A program made the position numbers and the translations under genes. From NCBI RefSeq assembly GCF_003050935.1, contig NZ_QAOX01000003.1, forward strand, positions 62,001 to 126,000: DNA of 64,000 nt, written 5' to 3'. This DNA is from Luteibacter sp. OK325 (GTDB taxonomy: Bacteria; Pseudomonadota; Gammaproteobacteria; Xanthomonadales; Rhodanobacteraceae). Below the pieces are notes generated by a model. The model worked only from the letters and a program-made list of their open reading frames with translations. It had not been told where the DNA came from and did no database searches. This document shows positions 1 to 11,632 of the stretch, in pieces. Numbering within the stretch: the stretch's first letter is position 1; the number at the start of each line of letters is the position of its first letter.

Positions 1-123
1 CTGCAGGAGCTGCGCGAGGGCCAGCTTCATTTTCGACGACGGCATACGTACAACCGCTTTGCCAGATGCCTGGCCATTACGGATGCGCGTAAACAGATCG
101 GCGATGGGATCAGTCATGCTCAT
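1..123 (-). CDS. rpsH: 30S ribosomal protein S8 (uS8), N-terminal part, cut by window edge
   Basis: Only the first 41 codons are inside the window. They read [20 protein letters not shown] and continue through a [13 protein letters not shown] segment, which is the conserved N-terminus of S8, the protein that binds the central domain of 16S rRNA and in enterics represses the spc operon. Two ATG codons lie in frame (123 and 117). The first was chosen because the [10 protein letters not shown] start is the common form in gammaproteobacteria. It follows rpsN by about 130 bases, a longer gap than elsewhere in this operon. Confidence 0.93.
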   Translation of the reverse strand, partial: MSMTDPIADLFTRIRNGQASGKAVVRMPSSKMKLALAQLLQ

Positions 124-251
124 AAGAAAACCCTTGAGAGTGCACCGATATCCGAATTACCGGAAATCTTCAAATTGTAAAGCCGACAGACGTCGGTCTG
201 CGTTGCGCAGACCGACGACTATAACAGCTTGCCCCGCCAATGGCGAGTTTT

Positions 252-557
252 TTACCAGCTAGCCTTACGCAGGCCCGGCACATCGCCGCGCATGGTGGCT
301 TCACGAAGCTTGTTGCGACCAAGGCCGAACTTGCTGTAGACGCCACGCGGGCGGCCGGTCAGGGCGCAGCGGTTACGCTGGCGCGCCGGGCTGGCATCAC
401 GCGGGAGCTTCTGCAGCTTCGTCTGGGCTTCCATCTTTTCCTCATACGAGGCAGTGGAGCTCAGGACGACCGCCTTCAGTTCGGCACGCTTGGTAGCGAA
501 CTTCTTGACGAGCTTGGTGCGCTTAACATCGCGCTGGATCATCGAGGTCTTAGCCAT
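252..557 (-). CDS. rpsN: 30S ribosomal protein S14 (uS14), zinc-free type
   Basis: This 101-residue basic protein of the small-subunit head carries the family signature [20 protein letters not shown] near residues 62-81. It has a single cysteine instead of the two CxxC pairs of the short zinc-binding form, so it is the long zinc-independent type usual in proteobacteria. It lies 13 bases after rplE and before rpsH, the standard spc order L14-L24-L5-S14-S8. Start ATG at 557 gives [10 protein letters not shown]. Confidence 0.97.
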   Translation of the reverse strand: MAKTSMIQRDVKRTKLVKKFATKRAELKAVVLSSTASYEEKMEAQTKLQKLPRDASPARQRNRCALTGRPRGVYSKFGLGRNKLREATMRGDVPGLRKASW

Positions 558-570
558 GTTCTACCTGTAA

Positions 571-1110
571 TCAGTTGCGGAACGGGAAGCTGAAAGCTTC
601 CAGCAGCGCCTTGGCTTCTTCGTCGGTCTTGGCGGTGGTGGTGATGGAAATATCCATACCGCGCAGCGCATCAACCTGATCGAAGTCGATTTCCGGGAAA
701 ATGATCTGTTCCTTGATGCCGAAGTTGTAGTTACCACGGCCATCGAAAGCACGACCCGAGACACCACGGAAGTCGCGCGTACGCGGCAGCGAGATGTTGA
801 TCAGGCGATCCAGGAATTCCCACATCTGGGCACGACGCAGCGTGACCTTGCAACCGATCGGCCAACCGTCACGGATCTTGAACGAAGCGACCGACACGCG
901 GGCCTTCGTCGTGATCGGCTTCTGGCCGGCGATCTTGGTCATATCGGCGACCGCGTTCTCGAGGATCTTCTTGTTACCGGCGGCTTCGCCGACGCCCATG
1001 TTGAGCGTGATCTTCGAGATGCGCGGGACTTCCATGACGTTCTGGTAACCGAAGCGCTCAGTGAGCTTCGACATTACCGACTCTTTGTAAAACGTTTCAA
1101 GGCGGGTCAT
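571..1110 (-). CDS. rplE: 50S ribosomal protein L5 (uL5)
   Basis: The 179-residue length is exactly that expected for L5, a central-protuberance protein that binds 5S rRNA and contacts P-site tRNA. Recognisable blocks are [20 protein letters not shown] (residues 25-44), the [19 protein letters not shown] stretch, and the C-terminal [20 protein letters not shown]. It sits 12 bases after rplX and 13 before rpsN, in the spc operon. Confidence 0.98.
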   Translation of the reverse strand: MTRLETFYKESVMSKLTERFGYQNVMEVPRISKITLNMGVGEAAGNKKILENAVADMTKIAGQKPITTKARVSVASFKIRDGWPIGCKVTLRRAQMWEFLDRLINISLPRTRDFRGVSGRAFDGRGNYNFGIKEQIIFPEIDFDQVDALRGMDISITTTAKTDEEAKALLEAFSFPFRN

Positions 1111-1122
1111 GACTTCGGTTCC

Positions 1123-1434
1123 TTACGCGTCGACGACTTCGCCAGAACGGAACACGCGCACTTTGCGCCCGTCCTCGAGCGTCTTGGTGCCAGCGCGCTC
1201 GCCCTTGTTCGTGGCGGAGTTGAAGAGCTGTACGTTGGAGATATGGATCGAAGCTTCACGCTCGACGATACCGCCAGGCTGGTTGGCCTGGGGGTTCGGC
1301 TTGGTGTGACGCTTGACGAGGTTGACGTTCGAGACGACAACGCGCTCTCCGTCGACACGCAGCACGTCGCCGCGCTGTCCCTTGTTCTTGCCGGTGGTGA
1401 CTACGACGTTGTCACCCTTGCGGATACGGTTCAT
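1123..1434 (-). CDS. rplX: 50S ribosomal protein L24 (uL24)
   Basis: L24 is an early assembly protein of the large subunit that binds 23S rRNA near its 5' end. The 103-residue product starts [20 protein letters not shown], which is the KOW motif (residues 3-29, with the invariant Gly of GQRG), and continues with [19 protein letters not shown], a family-specific block. It lies 13 bases after rplN and 12 before rplE. Confidence 0.97.
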   Translation of the reverse strand: MNRIRKGDNVVVTTGKNKGQRGDVLRVDGERVVVSNVNLVKRHTKPNPQANQPGGIVEREASIHISNVQLFNSATNKGERAGTKTLEDGRKVRVFRSGEVVDA

Positions 1435-1447
1435 GTCTGGCCTCCGC

Positions 1448-1816
1448 TCAGAGCACTTCAGGCGCGAGCGAGACGATCTTCATGAACTTCTCGGTGCGCA
1501 GCTCGCGGGTGACCGGCCCGAAAATACGGGTACCGATCGGCTCGAGCTTATTGTTGAGGAGGACAGCTGCGTTACCGTCGAAACGGATAACGGAGCCATC
1601 GGCGCGGCGAACACCCTTGGCGGTACGAACCACCACGGCATTGTAAACCTCGCCCTTCTTGACCTTACCGCGAGGAATGGCGTCCTTGATGGTCACCTTG
1701 ATGACATCACCAACGCTGGCGTAACGGCGCTTGGAGCCGCCGAGCACCTTGATGCACATCATTTCCTTCGCGCCGCTGTTGTCAGCTGCGGAAAGCGTGC
1801 TCTGTACCTGAATCAT
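1448..1816 (-). CDS. rplN: 50S ribosomal protein L14 (uL14)
   Basis: The 122-residue protein has the canonical start [20 protein letters not shown] and the [17 protein letters not shown] block, and ends [13 protein letters not shown]14 sits at the subunit interface and forms an intersubunit bridge with 16S rRNA. It is the first gene of the spc half of this cluster in E. coli order. Here it follows rpsQ by only 11 bases, with no visible promoter or terminator between, so the S10 and spc parts look co-transcribed. Confidence 0.98.
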   Translation of the reverse strand: MIQVQSTLSAADNSGAKEMMCIKVLGGSKRRYASVGDVIKVTIKDAIPRGKVKKGEVYNAVVVRTAKGVRRADGSVIRFDGNAAVLLNNKLEPIGTRIFGPVTRELRTEKFMKIVSLAPEVL

Positions 1817-1827
1817 GGCAGCTCTCC

Positions 1828-2088
1828 TTAGACTTCAGCGCGCGTGATGATTTCGACCACGCGGTGATGCTTGGTCTTCGACAGCGGACGGCATTCCGCG
1901 ATGCGCACCAGGTCACCTTCGTTCGCACCGGTCTCGTCATGTGCGTGAAGCTTCGTGGAGCGACGGATGATCTTGCCGAGCAGCCAATGCTGCACCTGGC
2001 GCTCGATCAGCACGGTCACGGTCTGGTTCATTTTGTTGCTGATGACGCGACCCGTAAGGGTACGCGCGGTCTTCTTGATTTCGCTCAT
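1828..2088 (-). CDS. rpsQ: 30S ribosomal protein S17 (uS17)
   Basis: This 86-residue OB-fold protein carries [20 protein letters not shown] near residues 10-29 and a [20 protein letters not shown] block, the S17 signature region that contacts the 5' domain of 16S rRNA. It lies 11 bases downstream of rpmC and upstream of rplN. Start ATG at 2088 gives [10 protein letters not shown]. Confidence 0.97.
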   Translation of the reverse strand: MSEIKKTARTLTGRVISNKMNQTVTVLIERQVQHWLLGKIIRRSTKLHAHDETGANEGDLVRIAECRPLSKTKHHRVVEIITRAEV

Positions 2089-2099
2089 GTCCGCCGTCC

Positions 2100-2285
2100 T
2101 TACTTCTTAGCGCCGAGCACGAACTTCGTGCGGGCGATGTCACGCCGAACGCGGCGCAGCTGGTGCGGCTGGGTGAGCTGACCGGAGCCTTTCTGCATGC
2201 GCAGATTGAACTGCTCCTTGCGAAGGTCCAGCAGATCCTGCTTGAGCTCGTCCGCCGACTTCTGGTTGATATCTTTGCTGGCCAT
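2100..2285 (-). CDS. rpmC: 50S ribosomal protein L29 (uL29)
   Basis: This 61-residue helical hairpin protein has the [20 protein letters not shown] motif (residues 22-41) typical of L29, which sits near the exit tunnel beside L23. Its ATG overlaps the stop of rplP by one base (TAATG at 2285), so the two are probably translationally coupled. Confidence 0.96.
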   Translation of the reverse strand: MASKDINQKSADELKQDLLDLRKEQFNLRMQKGSGQLTQPHQLRRVRRDIARTKFVLGAKK

Positions 2286-2698
2286 TACATCACCGCCCTG
2301 GAGACGAACTGAGTCTGCACGGACAGCTTGGCTGCCGCCAGGCGGAACGCTTCGCGTGCCGTCGTCTCGTCGACACCTTCGATTTCATAAAGCATGCGGC
2401 CAGGCTGGATCGGGGCGACCCAGAACTCGACGCTACCCTTACCCGCACCCATTCGAACTTCGATGGGCTTACGGGTGATCGGCTTGTCCGGGAACACGCG
2501 GATCCAGAGCTTGCCGCCACGCTTGACGAAGCGCGTAATGCAACGACGGGCCGCTTCGATCTGACGTGCGGTCAACTGACCGTGCGTCGTCGCCTTGAGG
2601 CCGTACTCGCCGAAGCTCACGAGGTTGGAGTTGAATGCAAGGCCGTCATTACGACCCTTATGCATCTTGCGGTACTTGGTACGCTTAGGTTGCAACAT
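2285..2698 (-). CDS. rplP: 50S ribosomal protein L16 (uL16)
   Basis: The 137-residue length is standard. It begins [20 protein letters not shown] and contains [20 protein letters not shown] and [20 protein letters not shown], blocks that line the A-site tRNA path near the peptidyl-transferase centre. It is flanked by rpsC (11-base gap) and rpmC (one-base overlap). Confidence 0.98.
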   Translation of the reverse strand: MLQPKRTKYRKMHKGRNDGLAFNSNLVSFGEYGLKATTHGQLTARQIEAARRCITRFVKRGGKLWIRVFPDKPITRKPIEVRMGAGKGSVEFWVAPIQPGRMLYEIEGVDETTAREAFRLAAAKLSVQTQFVSRAVM

Positions 2699-2709
2699 GG
2701 CAACACTCC

Positions 2710-3432
2710 TTACTTGGCCGTCCGCTCGCGGCGGTTTTCACCACCATCGCGACGCGACTGCTGAGGCTGCTGTTCTTCCTTCGACTCGGCGGTAGCTGCT
2801 GCCAGATCGAAGATCTCGCCCTTATAGACCCATACCTTGACACCGATGATGCCGTACTGGGTCTTGGCTTCGGCGGTGCCGTAGTCGATGTCCGCACGCA
2901 GGGTGTGCAGCGGAACGCGACCTTCACGGGACCACTCGGAGCGGGCGATCTCGGCGCCATTCAGACGGCCGGAGACGTTGATCTTGATGCCCAGGGCACC
3001 GAGGCGCATCGCGTTACCGACCGAGCGCTTCATGGCGCGGCGGAACATGATGCGACGCTCGAGCTGCTGAGCAATCGACTCGGCTACAAGCTGGGCGTCG
3101 AGCTCCGGCTTACGGACTTCGCTGACGTTGATGTGCGTCGGAACGCCCATCATGTCGGTGACTTCCTTACGCAGCTTCTCGATGTCCTCGCCCTTCTTGC
3201 CGATCACCACGCCCGGACGGGCGGTGTGAATCGTCACGCGGGCGGTCTTGGCCGGACGCTCGATCTGGATCTTCGAGATACCGGCAGCGGCGAGCTTCTT
3301 GCGGAGCATCTCGCGGACCTTGAGGTCAGCTGCGAGATAGACCGCATATTCGCCCTTATTGGCGTACCACTTCGAGTTCCAATCCTTGGCAATGCCGAGG
3401 CGGATACCGGTGGGATGTACTTTATGACCCAT
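2710..3432 (-). CDS. rpsC: 30S ribosomal protein S3 (uS3)
   Basis: S3 forms part of the mRNA entry channel, where with S4 and S5 it takes part in unwinding of mRNA structure. The 240-residue product starts [14 protein letters not shown] and has the KH domain with [18 protein letters not shown] near residues 75-92. It ends in a very hydrophilic tail ([20 protein letters not shown]), slightly longer than in E. coli (233 residues). The tail is likely disordered. Confidence 0.98.
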   Translation of the reverse strand: MGHKVHPTGIRLGIAKDWNSKWYANKGEYAVYLAADLKVREMLRKKLAAAGISKIQIERPAKTARVTIHTARPGVVIGKKGEDIEKLRKEVTDMMGVPTHINVSEVRKPELDAQLVAESIAQQLERRIMFRRAMKRSVGNAMRLGALGIKINVSGRLNGAEIARSEWSREGRVPLHTLRADIDYGTAEAKTQYGIIGVKVWVYKGEIFDLAAATAESKEEQQPQQSRRDGGENRRERTAK

Positions 3433-3447
3433 CGTGTCTTACCCCAG

Positions 3448-3783
3448 TCAGTTGCCAACAACCACAGTAACGTGGCTGGTGCGCTTCAGGATGCGCGAAC
3501 CGCGGCCTTTGGCGCGGGCGTACATACGCTTCATCGCCGGACCTTCGTCTACGAAGATACGGACGACCTTCAGCTCGTCCACGTCGGCGCCGAGATTGTT
3601 TTCGGCGTTGGCGACGGCGGAGAGCAGCACCTTGCGAACAAGGTGAGCGGCCTTCTTGTTGGTAAAGGCGAGCACGTCGCTGGCTCGGCCCACGGGCATA
3701 CCGCGGACCAGGTCAGCCACCAGGCGTGCCTTCTGCGCCGAAATGCGGGCGCTGCGCAGGATCGCTTTGGCTTCAGTGCTCAT
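3448..3783 (-). CDS. rplV: 50S ribosomal protein L22 (uL22)
   Basis: The ATG at 3783 gives a 111-residue protein starting [24 protein letters not shown] one codon upstream is in frame but is less likely, because the ATG overlaps the rpsS stop in the coupling form TGATG. The C-terminal hairpin region ([20 protein letters not shown]) is the loop that lines the polypeptide exit tunnel and is a known site of macrolide-resistance changes. It looks full length here. Confidence 0.97.
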   Translation of the reverse strand: MSTEAKAILRSARISAQKARLVADLVRGMPVGRASDVLAFTNKKAAHLVRKVLLSAVANAENNLGADVDELKVVRIFVDEGPAMKRMYARAKGRGSRILKRTSHVTVVVGN

Positions 3784-4055
3784 CACTTGCCCTTCTTGTC
3801 GCCGGCGTGGCCCTTGTACGTGCGGGTCACCGCGAACTCGCCGAGCTTATGCCCGACCATGTTCTCGTTGATCAACACAGGCACGTGCTGGCGGCCGTTG
3901 TGGATGGCGATGGTCAGACCGACCATCTCCGGCAGGATCATCGAACGACGCGACCAGGTCTTGATCGGACGCTTGTTATTGGCGGAAACGGCGGCTTCCA
4001 CCTTTTTCACGAGGTGCAGGTCGACAAACGGACCTTTTTTTAGAGAGCGCGGCAT
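3783..4055 (-). CDS. rpsS: 30S ribosomal protein S19 (uS19)
   Basis: This 90-residue head protein begins [20 protein letters not shown] and carries [20 protein letters not shown] and [20 protein letters not shown], all diagnostic of S19, which pairs with S13 at the subunit bridge. It is coupled to rplV downstream by a one-base overlap and follows rplB by 13 bases. Confidence 0.98.
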   Translation of the reverse strand: MPRSLKKGPFVDLHLVKKVEAAVSANNKRPIKTWSRRSMILPEMVGLTIAIHNGRQHVPVLINENMVGHKLGEFAVTRTYKGHAGDKKGK

Positions 4056-4068
4056 GATCGTTTCCTAA

Positions 4069-4890
4069 TTACTTGCGACGACGCACGATGAACTGCTGGG
4101 TGCGCTTGTTGTTACGCGTCTTGTAACCCTTGGTCGGGGTACCCCACGGGCTGACCGGGTGACGGCCGCCAGAGGTCTTGCCTTCACCACCGCCATGCGG
4201 ATGGTCGACCGGGTTCATCACCACGCCGCGAACCGTCGGACGGATACCCGCCCAGCGCTTCTTACCGGCCTTGCCGAGCTTGCGCAGGCTGTGCTCCGAG
4301 TTGCCGACTTCACCAATGGTGGCGCGGCATTCAACCGGGACGCGACGCATTTCGCCGGAGCGAAGACGCAGCGTTGCATAACCCTGCTCACGAGCGACCA
4401 GCTGGACCGACGCACCGGCGGAACGCGCAATCTGCGCACCCTTGCCCGGCTTCATCTCGATGCAGTGGATCGTCGAACCGACCGGGATCGAACGAAGCGG
4501 CAGGCAGTTGCCCGGCTTGATCGGGGAGTCGGAGCCCGACACGAGACGGTCACCCACCGCCACGCCCTTCGGCGCGATGATGTAGCGGCGCTCGCCATCG
4601 GCGTAGCACAGCAGCGCGATGTGCGCGGTGCGGTTCGGGTCGTATTCAAGACGCTCGACAACGGCGGCAATGCCTTCCTTGTCGCGCTTGAAATCGATGA
4701 TGCGGTATGCCTGCTTATGACCGCCGCCGCGATGACGCGTGGTGATGCGACCGTAGTGGTTGCGGCCACCCGTCTTCGACTGCGATTCGGTCAGGGGCGC
4801 GTAAGGTGCGCCCTTGTGCAGACCTTCGGTCCGCACGCTGACAGCGTCGCGGCGTCCCGGGGAGGTCGGCTTGTGAGTGATCAGTGCCAT
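4069..4890 (-). CDS. rplB: 50S ribosomal protein L2 (uL2)
   Basis: L2 is needed for subunit joining and peptidyl transfer. The 273-residue product includes the [20 protein letters not shown] block near residues 227-246, which holds the conserved histidine next to the catalytic centre. The N-terminal [20 protein letters not shown] and the C-terminal [13 protein letters not shown] are also as expected. It lies 18 bases after rplW. Confidence 0.98.
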   Translation of the reverse strand: MALITHKPTSPGRRDAVSVRTEGLHKGAPYAPLTESQSKTGGRNHYGRITTRHRGGGHKQAYRIIDFKRDKEGIAAVVERLEYDPNRTAHIALLCYADGERRYIIAPKGVAVGDRLVSGSDSPIKPGNCLPLRSIPVGSTIHCIEMKPGKGAQIARSAGASVQLVAREQGYATLRLRSGEMRRVPVECRATIGEVGNSEHSLRKLGKAGKKRWAGIRPTVRGVVMNPVDHPHGGGEGKTSGGRHPVSPWGTPTKGYKTRNNKRTQQFIVRRRK

Positions 4891-4908
4891 CTCAATTCAA
4901 CTCCTGGC

Positions 4909-5202
4909 TCAGGCCTTGGCCGACACGTCGATCGTGTGACCGTCGGCGAGGCGCACGTAGGCTTTGCGCTTGCCCTGGCGGTTGCCAGTGCGAAAGCGGA
5001 ACGACTTGACCTTGCCCTTTGTGTTGACGAGGTTCACGTCCACGACTTTGACGTCGAAGAGGTGTTCCACCGCTGCACGGACATCGGCCTTGGTCGCTTC
5101 AGGCGCCACGACGAAAACGTACTGGTTGTTCTCAGCAAGGCGAGCCGACTTCTCAGAGATGTGCGGCGCGCGAAGCGTATTGAGCGTGCGTTCAGTGCTC
5201 AT
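4909..5202 (-). CDS. rplW: 50S ribosomal protein L23 (uL23)
   Basis: The reading frame can extend to a GTG at 5211, but the ATG at 5202 ([20 protein letters not shown], 97 residues) overlaps the rplD stop as ATGA, the coupling arrangement used repeatedly in this genome, and gives the usual length. L23 is the docking site at the tunnel exit for trigger factor and SRP. The [20 protein letters not shown] loop near the C-terminus is typical. Confidence 0.96.
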   Translation of the reverse strand: MSTERTLNTLRAPHISEKSARLAENNQYVFVVAPEATKADVRAAVEHLFDVKVVDVNLVNTKGKVKSFRFRTGNRQGKRKAYVRLADGHTIDVSAKA

Positions 5203-5801
5203 GCGAGCCACTCCTCGACTTTCTTGACCGCGTCCACCGTCATGACGACGAAGTCGCTACCGACGAGGCTGACCGGATTCAGGGCCAGAACGTCGACGAC
5301 GTGGATGTACGGAATATTGCGAGCGGACAGGTAGAGCGCTTCGGTGGCATCTTCCGACACCAGCAGCACACGACCCTTGACTTCGAGCTGGGCCAGCTTG
5401 GCGATCATGCCCTTGGTGCTCGGGGCTTCGATCGACAGCTCGGGGACAACCTTCAGGCGACCCTGACGGGTCAGCTCGGCAACGATCGAACGGATCGCCA
5501 CACGATAAGCCTTGCGGTTGACCTTCTGCTCGAAGCTACGCGGCTTCGCTGCGAACGTCCTACCACCACCGACAAAGATCGGAGCGCGGTAATCGCCGTG
5601 GCGAGCGCCGCCGCCCTTCTGCTTCTTGAACTTCTTGGTCGTACCGGACATCTGACCGCGAGACAGCTGAGCCTTCGTACCGGCACGGCCAGCCGCCTGA
5701 TAGGCGGTGACAACCTGGTGCACGAGGGCCTTCTTGTACTCGCCGCCGAACACTTCGTCCGACACGGTGAGCGCCTTGGCGCCAATAACGTTGAGTTCCA
5801 T
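5199..5801 (-). CDS. rplD: 50S ribosomal protein L4 (uL4)
   Basis: This 200-residue protein starts [20 protein letters not shown]. The long basic loop [20 protein letters not shown] (about residues 48-67) reaches into the exit tunnel. In E. coli and close relatives L4 also represses the S10 operon through its leader. No convincing E. coli-like S10 leader is seen upstream of rpsJ here, so that regulation is not claimed. Its stop overlaps rplW (ATGA). Confidence 0.97.
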   Translation of the reverse strand: MELNVIGAKALTVSDEVFGGEYKKALVHQVVTAYQAAGRAGTKAQLSRGQMSGTTKKFKKQKGGGARHGDYRAPIFVGGGRTFAAKPRSFEQKVNRKAYRVAIRSIVAELTRQGRLKVVPELSIEAPSTKGMIAKLAQLEVKGRVLLVSEDATEALYLSARNIPYIHVVDVLALNPVSLVGSDFVVMTVDAVKKVEEWLA

Positions 5802-5812
5802 GGCGTCTCTCC

Positions 5813-6454
5813 TCAGCCCTTGGTCGTCGGACGAATCACGACGTCACCGCCCGGCGCGCCAGGGACTGCGCCCTTGACTGCGATCAGGTGGCGCTCGGCG
5901 TCGACCTTGACAACTTCGAGACCCTGCTGGGTGCGATTGACCGCGCCCATGTGGCCCGACATCTTTTTACCAGGAAACACGCGACCCGGCGTCTGGCGCT
6001 GACCGATCGAGCCAGGGGCGCGATGCGACAGCGAGTTACCGTGAGTAGCATCGCCCATCTTGAAATGGTGACGCTTGATGGTGCCCTGGAAACCCTTACC
6101 CTTCGACACGCCTGCGACGTCGACCGTCTGACCGACGGTGAACACGTCGTCAGCCTTGATCTCGGTGCCGATCGCGTACTTGCCTGCGTCTTCCGCGGAC
6201 ACGCGGAATTCCCACAGGCCGCGACCCGGCTCAACCTTGGCCTTGGCGTAGTGACCCTTTGCGGGGGCCGTCAGCAGCGACGCGCGCTTGACGCCGGTCG
6301 TAACCTGCACCGCGCTGTAGCCGTCGTTTTCTTCGGTCTTCACCTGCGTCACACGATTCGGGGTCGCTTCAATCAGCGTCACCGGAATCGAGCGGCCGTC
6401 TTCGGTGAAGAGCCGGCTCATGCCGCATTTGCGGCCAACTAGTCCGATACTCAT
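5813..6454 (-). CDS. rplC: 50S ribosomal protein L3 (uL3)
   Basis: This 213-residue, early-assembling protein begins [20 protein letters not shown]. The [20 protein letters not shown] block contains the glutamine that PrmB methylates in E. coli L3, and the extended loop here approaches the peptidyl-transferase centre. It lies 20 bases after rpsJ and 11 before rplD. Confidence 0.98.
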   Translation of the reverse strand: MSIGLVGRKCGMSRLFTEDGRSIPVTLIEATPNRVTQVKTEENDGYSAVQVTTGVKRASLLTAPAKGHYAKAKVEPGRGLWEFRVSAEDAGKYAIGTEIKADDVFTVGQTVDVAGVSKGKGFQGTIKRHHFKMGDATHGNSLSHRAPGSIGQRQTPGRVFPGKKMSGHMGAVNRTQQGLEVVKVDAERHLIAVKGAVPGAPGGDVVIRPTTKG

Positions 6455-6474
6455 CTTCGTATCCTTTATTCCGC

Positions 6475-6786
6475 TCAGCCGAGCTTGATCTGCACGTCAA
6501 CGCCAGCCGCAAGATCGAGCTTCATGAGCGCGTCCACGGTTTTGTCGTTGGGGTCGATGATGTCAAGAACGCGCTTGTGAGTACGGGTTTCGTACTGGTC
6601 GCGGGCATCTTTATCGACGTGCGGCGACACCAGAATGGTGTAGCGCTCAATCTTGGTCGGCAGGGGGATCGGGCCGAGGACCGTAGCGCCGGTGCGCTTG
6701 GCCGTCTCGACGATCTCGCTGGCCGAACGATCGATCAGACGATGATCGAACGCCTTGAGCCGAATGCGAATCTTTTGGTTCGCCAT
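6475..6786 (-). CDS. rpsJ: 30S ribosomal protein S10 (uS10, NusE)
   Basis: This is the first gene of the large S10-spc operon. The 103-residue product has the S10 signature [20 protein letters not shown] and [21 protein letters not shown]10 is both a small-subunit head protein and NusE, which pairs with NusB in antitermination. A consensus promoter lies about 180 bases upstream (6966-6994), leaving a leader of roughly 170 bases with a hairpin near its 5' end (6932-6955). Confidence 0.98.
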   Translation of the reverse strand: MANQKIRIRLKAFDHRLIDRSASEIVETAKRTGATVLGPIPLPTKIERYTILVSPHVDKDARDQYETRTHKRVLDIIDPNDKTVDALMKLDLAAGVDVQIKLG

Positions 6787-6931
6787 AAAAACCGTGTCCT
6801 GTTATCGAAAGAACGTTCTTGTGATTCGGAATGGCTTCTCGCCACCCCGCACAACCCATTTACCTAACTACGGGTGCCGCAACGGGCCACCCTGGAACGG
6901 TAAAACCGCCCGGAATGACCCGAAAAAGTCA

Positions 6932-6955
6932 GGCAGACCGAGTTATCGGCCTGCC
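6932..6955 (-). promoter_or_regulatory. Hairpin near the 5' end of the rpsJ operon leader, shared with the rpsL leader
   Basis: In the sense direction GGCAG-G-CCGA and TCGG-T-CTGCC form a nine-pair stem around a four-base loop, followed by TGACTTTTTC. It starts about ten bases after the expected transcription start. A nearly identical 24-base hairpin stands upstream of rpsL at 11633-11656. It could be an attenuator, a protein site or an mRNA-stability element. The function is unknown. Confidence 0.5.
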
Positions 6956-6965
6956 CAGACAGAAA

Positions 6966-6994
6966 AGTATAGAATACACAACGAATTGGGTCAA
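6966..6994 (-). promoter_or_regulatory. Sigma-70 type promoter of the rpsJ (S10-spc) operon
   Basis: On the minus strand, TTGACC (6994-6989) and TATACT (6971-6966) are separated by exactly 17 bases, five of six matches in each box. Transcription would begin near 6960, giving the rpsJ leader. Confidence 0.8.
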
Positions 6995-7144
6995 CAGAGC
7001 TTCCGCCCCGTGGCCCGTTGGCACTCTATCCGGCATCCTTGCCTGCGAACTCGAAGCACATTCCGTGCACCTCATTTCGCTGTGTGTCGGCACCTTCAGA
7101 AGGCACTCGACCGATATAACCCGACGAATATATCTGATCAGAAA

Positions 7145-7166
7145 GAAAAAAGGAAGTCCTTTTTTC
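7145..7166. repeat. Perfect A/T-rich inverted repeat
   Basis: GAAAAAAGGA and TCCTTTTTTC flank a two-base centre, giving a perfect 10-base-pair palindrome in a locally A+T-rich stretch (about 7110-7170) that stands out from the high-GC surroundings. It could act as a weak bidirectional terminator or be the remnant of an inserted piece. Confidence 0.5.
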
Positions 7167-7176
7167 ATATGTACGC

Positions 7177-7273
7177 GTAGGAGCCGATTCATCGACGAAA
7201 ACGACATGTGGGAGCCGCTTCAGCGGCGATAGCCAGGTCGCTGCCCCCATCGCCGGCAAAGCCGGCTCCCACA
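7177..7273. repeat. REP-type palindrome cluster (three units)
   Basis: Unit one is GTAGGAGCCGATTCATCGAC at 7177 with a slightly damaged stem. Unit two is GTGGGAGCCGCTTCAGCGGC at 7208. Unit three is the inverted GCCGGC-AAA-GCCGGC form ending in CTCCCACA at 7273. Units two and three with their spacer nearly match the element at 52570-52638, so they form a composite mobile or amplified unit. Confidence 0.85.
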
Positions 7274-7280
7274 AAGAACC

Positions 7281-7311
7281 AAAAAAAAACGAAGGCCCGA
7301 AGGCCTCCGTT
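7281..7311 (-). terminator. Rho-independent terminator of the rpsL-rpsG-fusA-tuf operon
   Basis: On the minus strand ACGGAGGCC and GGCCTTCGT pair around a TTCG tetraloop, followed by an unbroken run of nine or more T. One mismatch is present in the nine-pair stem. It lies about 40 bases past the tuf stop. Confidence 0.85.
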
Positions 7312-7352
7312 TTCGATACCCGGGCAGGTCACCCTGCCCTTGGCGATCGTTC

Positions 7353-8543
7353 TTACTTGTTGATCTTCGCCACGACGCCGGCGCCGACGGTACGACCGCC
7401 TTCACGGATCGCGAAACGCAGGCCTTCGTCCATGGCGATCGGGAAGCCCAGCGTGACGTTGATCTTCACGTTGTCGCCCGGCATCACCATCTCGACGCCT
7501 TCCGGCAGCTTGATCGAACCGGTCACGTCCGTGGTACGGAAGTAGAACTGCGGACGATAGTTGCTGAAGAACGGCGTGTGACGGCCACCCTCGTCCTTCG
7601 ACAGGATGTACACCTCACCCTCGAACTCGGTGTGCGGCGTGACCGACTTCGGAGCTGCCAGCACCTGGCCGCGCTCGACGTCTTCACGCTTCAGACCGCG
7701 GACCAGCACGCCGACGTTGTCACCGGCCTGACCCTGGTCGAGCAGCTTGCGGAACATTTCCACACCCGTGACCGTGGTCTGCTGGGTGTCCTTCAGGCCA
7801 ACCACTTCAGCCGCATCACCGACCTTGACGATACCGCGCTCGACGCGACCGGTCAGCACCGTACCGCGACCGGAGATGGAGAACACGTCTTCCACCGGCA
7901 GCAGGAACGGCTTGTCGATCACGCGCACCGGCTCCGGGATCCAGCTGTCGAGTGCGTCGACCAGCTTGACGATCGACGGCACGCCGATCTCGGACTGGTC
8001 GCCATCAAGAGCAAGGCGGGCCGAACCGTGGATGATCGGGGTGTCGTCGCCCGGGAACTCGTACTTCGACAGCAGTTCGCGCACTTCCATCTCGACCAGC
8101 TCGAGCAGCTCGGCGTCGTCGACCATGTCAGCCTTGTTCAGGAACACGACGATGTACGGCACGCCGACCTGACGCGAGAGCAGGATGTGCTCGCGGGTCT
8201 GCGGCATCGGGCCGTCAGCGGCCGAGCACACCAGGATCGCGCCGTCCATCTGCGCCGCACCGGTGATCATGTTCTTGACGTAGTCAGCATGTCCCGGGCA
8301 ATCGACGTGGCCGTAGTGGCGCATCGGCGATTCGTATTCGACGTGGGCGGTCGAGATCGTGATGCCGCGTGCCTTCTCTTCCGGCGCAGCGTCGATCGAA
8401 CCGTAGTCCTTGAATTCACCGCCAAAACGCTCGGCACCGATCTTGGTCAGTGCTGCCGTCAGCGTGGTCTTGCCGTGATCGACGTGACCGATGGTGCCGA
8501 CGTTGACGTGCGGCTTCTTGCGCTCGAACTTACCCTTTGCCAT
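7353..8543 (-). CDS. tuf: Elongation factor Tu, copy 1
   Basis: EF-Tu is a 396-residue GTPase that delivers aminoacyl-tRNA to the ribosome. It has the G1 loop [14 protein letters not shown] (residues 19-32), G3 [10 protein letters not shown]4 NKADM, and domains 2 and 3 to the C-terminus GVVAKINK. The encoded protein is identical to copy 2 at 24163-25353. About ten silent base differences separate the genes, seven of them in the first 120 bases. It is the last gene of the str operon, 51 bases after fusA, and is followed by a strong terminator. Confidence 0.99.
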   Translation of the reverse strand: MAKGKFERKKPHVNVGTIGHVDHGKTTLTAALTKIGAERFGGEFKDYGSIDAAPEEKARGITISTAHVEYESPMRHYGHVDCPGHADYVKNMITGAAQMDGAILVCSAADGPMPQTREHILLSRQVGVPYIVVFLNKADMVDDAELLELVEMEVRELLSKYEFPGDDTPIIHGSARLALDGDQSEIGVPSIVKLVDALDSWIPEPVRVIDKPFLLPVEDVFSISGRGTVLTGRVERGIVKVGDAAEVVGLKDTQQTTVTGVEMFRKLLDQGQAGDNVGVLVRGLKREDVERGQVLAAPKSVTPHTEFEGEVYILSKDEGGRHTPFFSNYRPQFYFRTTDVTGSIKLPEGVEMVMPGDNVKINVTLGFPIAMDEGLRFAIREGGRTVGAGVVAKINK

Positions 8544-8594
8544 GACCTGAAACCTCGAAAAAAAACGTTATAAGTTTAAGAGAAGAAGCCCTTA

Positions 8595-10718
<2,124 letters not shown>

Positions 10719-10747
10719 GGTCTTTCCTCAATCTGAAGCTGTAGTAA

Positions 10748-11215
10748 TTACCAGCGGTAATGCGAGAAGGCCTTGTTGGCCTCTGCCATACGATGCGTTT
10801 CTTCGCGCTTCTTGACGGCGCCGCCGCGGGATTCCGAGGCTTCGAGCAGTTCGGCGGCCAGCTTGCGCGGCATGGACGTCTCGCCGCGCTTGCGCGCTGC
10901 GTCGATCACCCAACGCATGGCAAGCGCCATACGACGGCCCGGACGGACTTCGACCGGCACCTGGTACGTGGCACCGCCAACGCGACGCGACTTCACCTCG
11001 ACGGCCGGGGCGATGTTGCCCAGGGCCTTCTCGACGAGCTGCACCGGCTCACCATGCTTTTCGCTGATGTGCTGGAGGGCGCCGTAGACAATGGCTTCGG
11101 CAACGGACTTCTTACCGGACTTCATCACCATATTGATGAAGCGGGCAATCAGCTGGCTTCCGTGCTTCGGGTCCGGGAGGACCACACGGGCGGGATGGGA
11201 ACCTTTACGCGACAT
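10748..11215 (-). CDS. rpsG: 30S ribosomal protein S7 (uS7)
   Basis: The 155-residue product has [20 protein letters not shown] (residues 12-31), [20 protein letters not shown] and [21 protein letters not shown]7 nucleates assembly of the small-subunit head and in E. coli represses the str operon from the rpsL-rpsG junction. That junction here is only 16 bases, so an E. coli-type S7 site in the gap is unlikely. It ends HYRW, a slightly longer tail than the shortest family members. Confidence 0.98.
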   Translation of the reverse strand: MSRKGSHPARVVLPDPKHGSQLIARFINMVMKSGKKSVAEAIVYGALQHISEKHGEPVQLVEKALGNIAPAVEVKSRRVGGATYQVPVEVRPGRRMALAMRWVIDAARKRGETSMPRKLAAELLEASESRGGAVKKREETHRMAEANKAFSHYRW

Positions 11216-11231
11216 AATTCTTGTCCTTTGC

Positions 11232-11606
11232 TCAGCTCTTCGGGCGCTTGGCGCCGTACTTCGAGCGCGACTTGCGACGCTTGGTCACGCCGGCGCAGTC
11301 GAGACTGCCGCGAACCGTGTGGTAACGCACACCCGGGAGATCCTTGACGCGACCGCCACGGATCAGGACCACCGAGTGCTCCTGGAGATTATGACCTTCG
11401 CCACCGATGTAGCTGATGACTTCGAAACCGTTGGTGAGGCGCACCTTGGCAACCTTACGCAGCGCCGAGTTCGGCTTCTTCGGGGTGGTCGTGTAAACGC
11501 GCGTGCAGACGCCGCGACGCTGCGGGCTGCTCTGCAGGGCCGGCGACGCGCTCTTGTACGCCTTCGGGCTGCGGGCTTTGCGAACCAACTGGTTGACTGT
11601 CGTCAT
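11232..11606 (-). CDS. rpsL: 30S ribosomal protein S12 (uS12)
   Basis: This 124-residue decoding-centre protein has the conserved [20 protein letters not shown] block. Lysine 43 and the lysine in [12 protein letters not shown] (about residue 88) are both wild type, so known high-level streptomycin-resistance changes at these sites are absent. It opens the str operon after a 173-base gap from rpoC. A 24-base hairpin also found in the rpsJ leader lies 26 bases before its ATG. Confidence 0.99.
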   Translation of the reverse strand: MTTVNQLVRKARSPKAYKSASPALQSSPQRRGVCTRVYTTTPKKPNSALRKVAKVRLTNGFEVISYIGGEGHNLQEHSVVLIRGGRVKDLPGVRYHTVRGSLDCAGVTKRRKSRSKYGAKRPKS

Positions 11607-11632
11607 GCGAAGCTATTCCTGAGAAACATAAA

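Larger units (their letters stand above)
6787..7352. other. Intergenic region between tuf copy 1 and rpsJ (566 bases)
   Basis: No gene is supported here. Reading in the direction of transcription, it holds the tuf terminator (7281-7311), a cluster of three REP-type palindromes (7177-7273), an A+T-rich stretch with a perfect A/T palindrome (7145-7166), about 150 bases without recognised signals, the rpsJ promoter and the leader hairpin. The short reading frames on both strands look like chance ORFs. Confidence 0.7.

Noticed and set aside
6787-6931. E. coli-type S10 leader recognised by L4
   Set aside because: Apart from the hairpin at 6932-6955 I could not fold this leader into the known multi-hairpin form. 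No claim is made.
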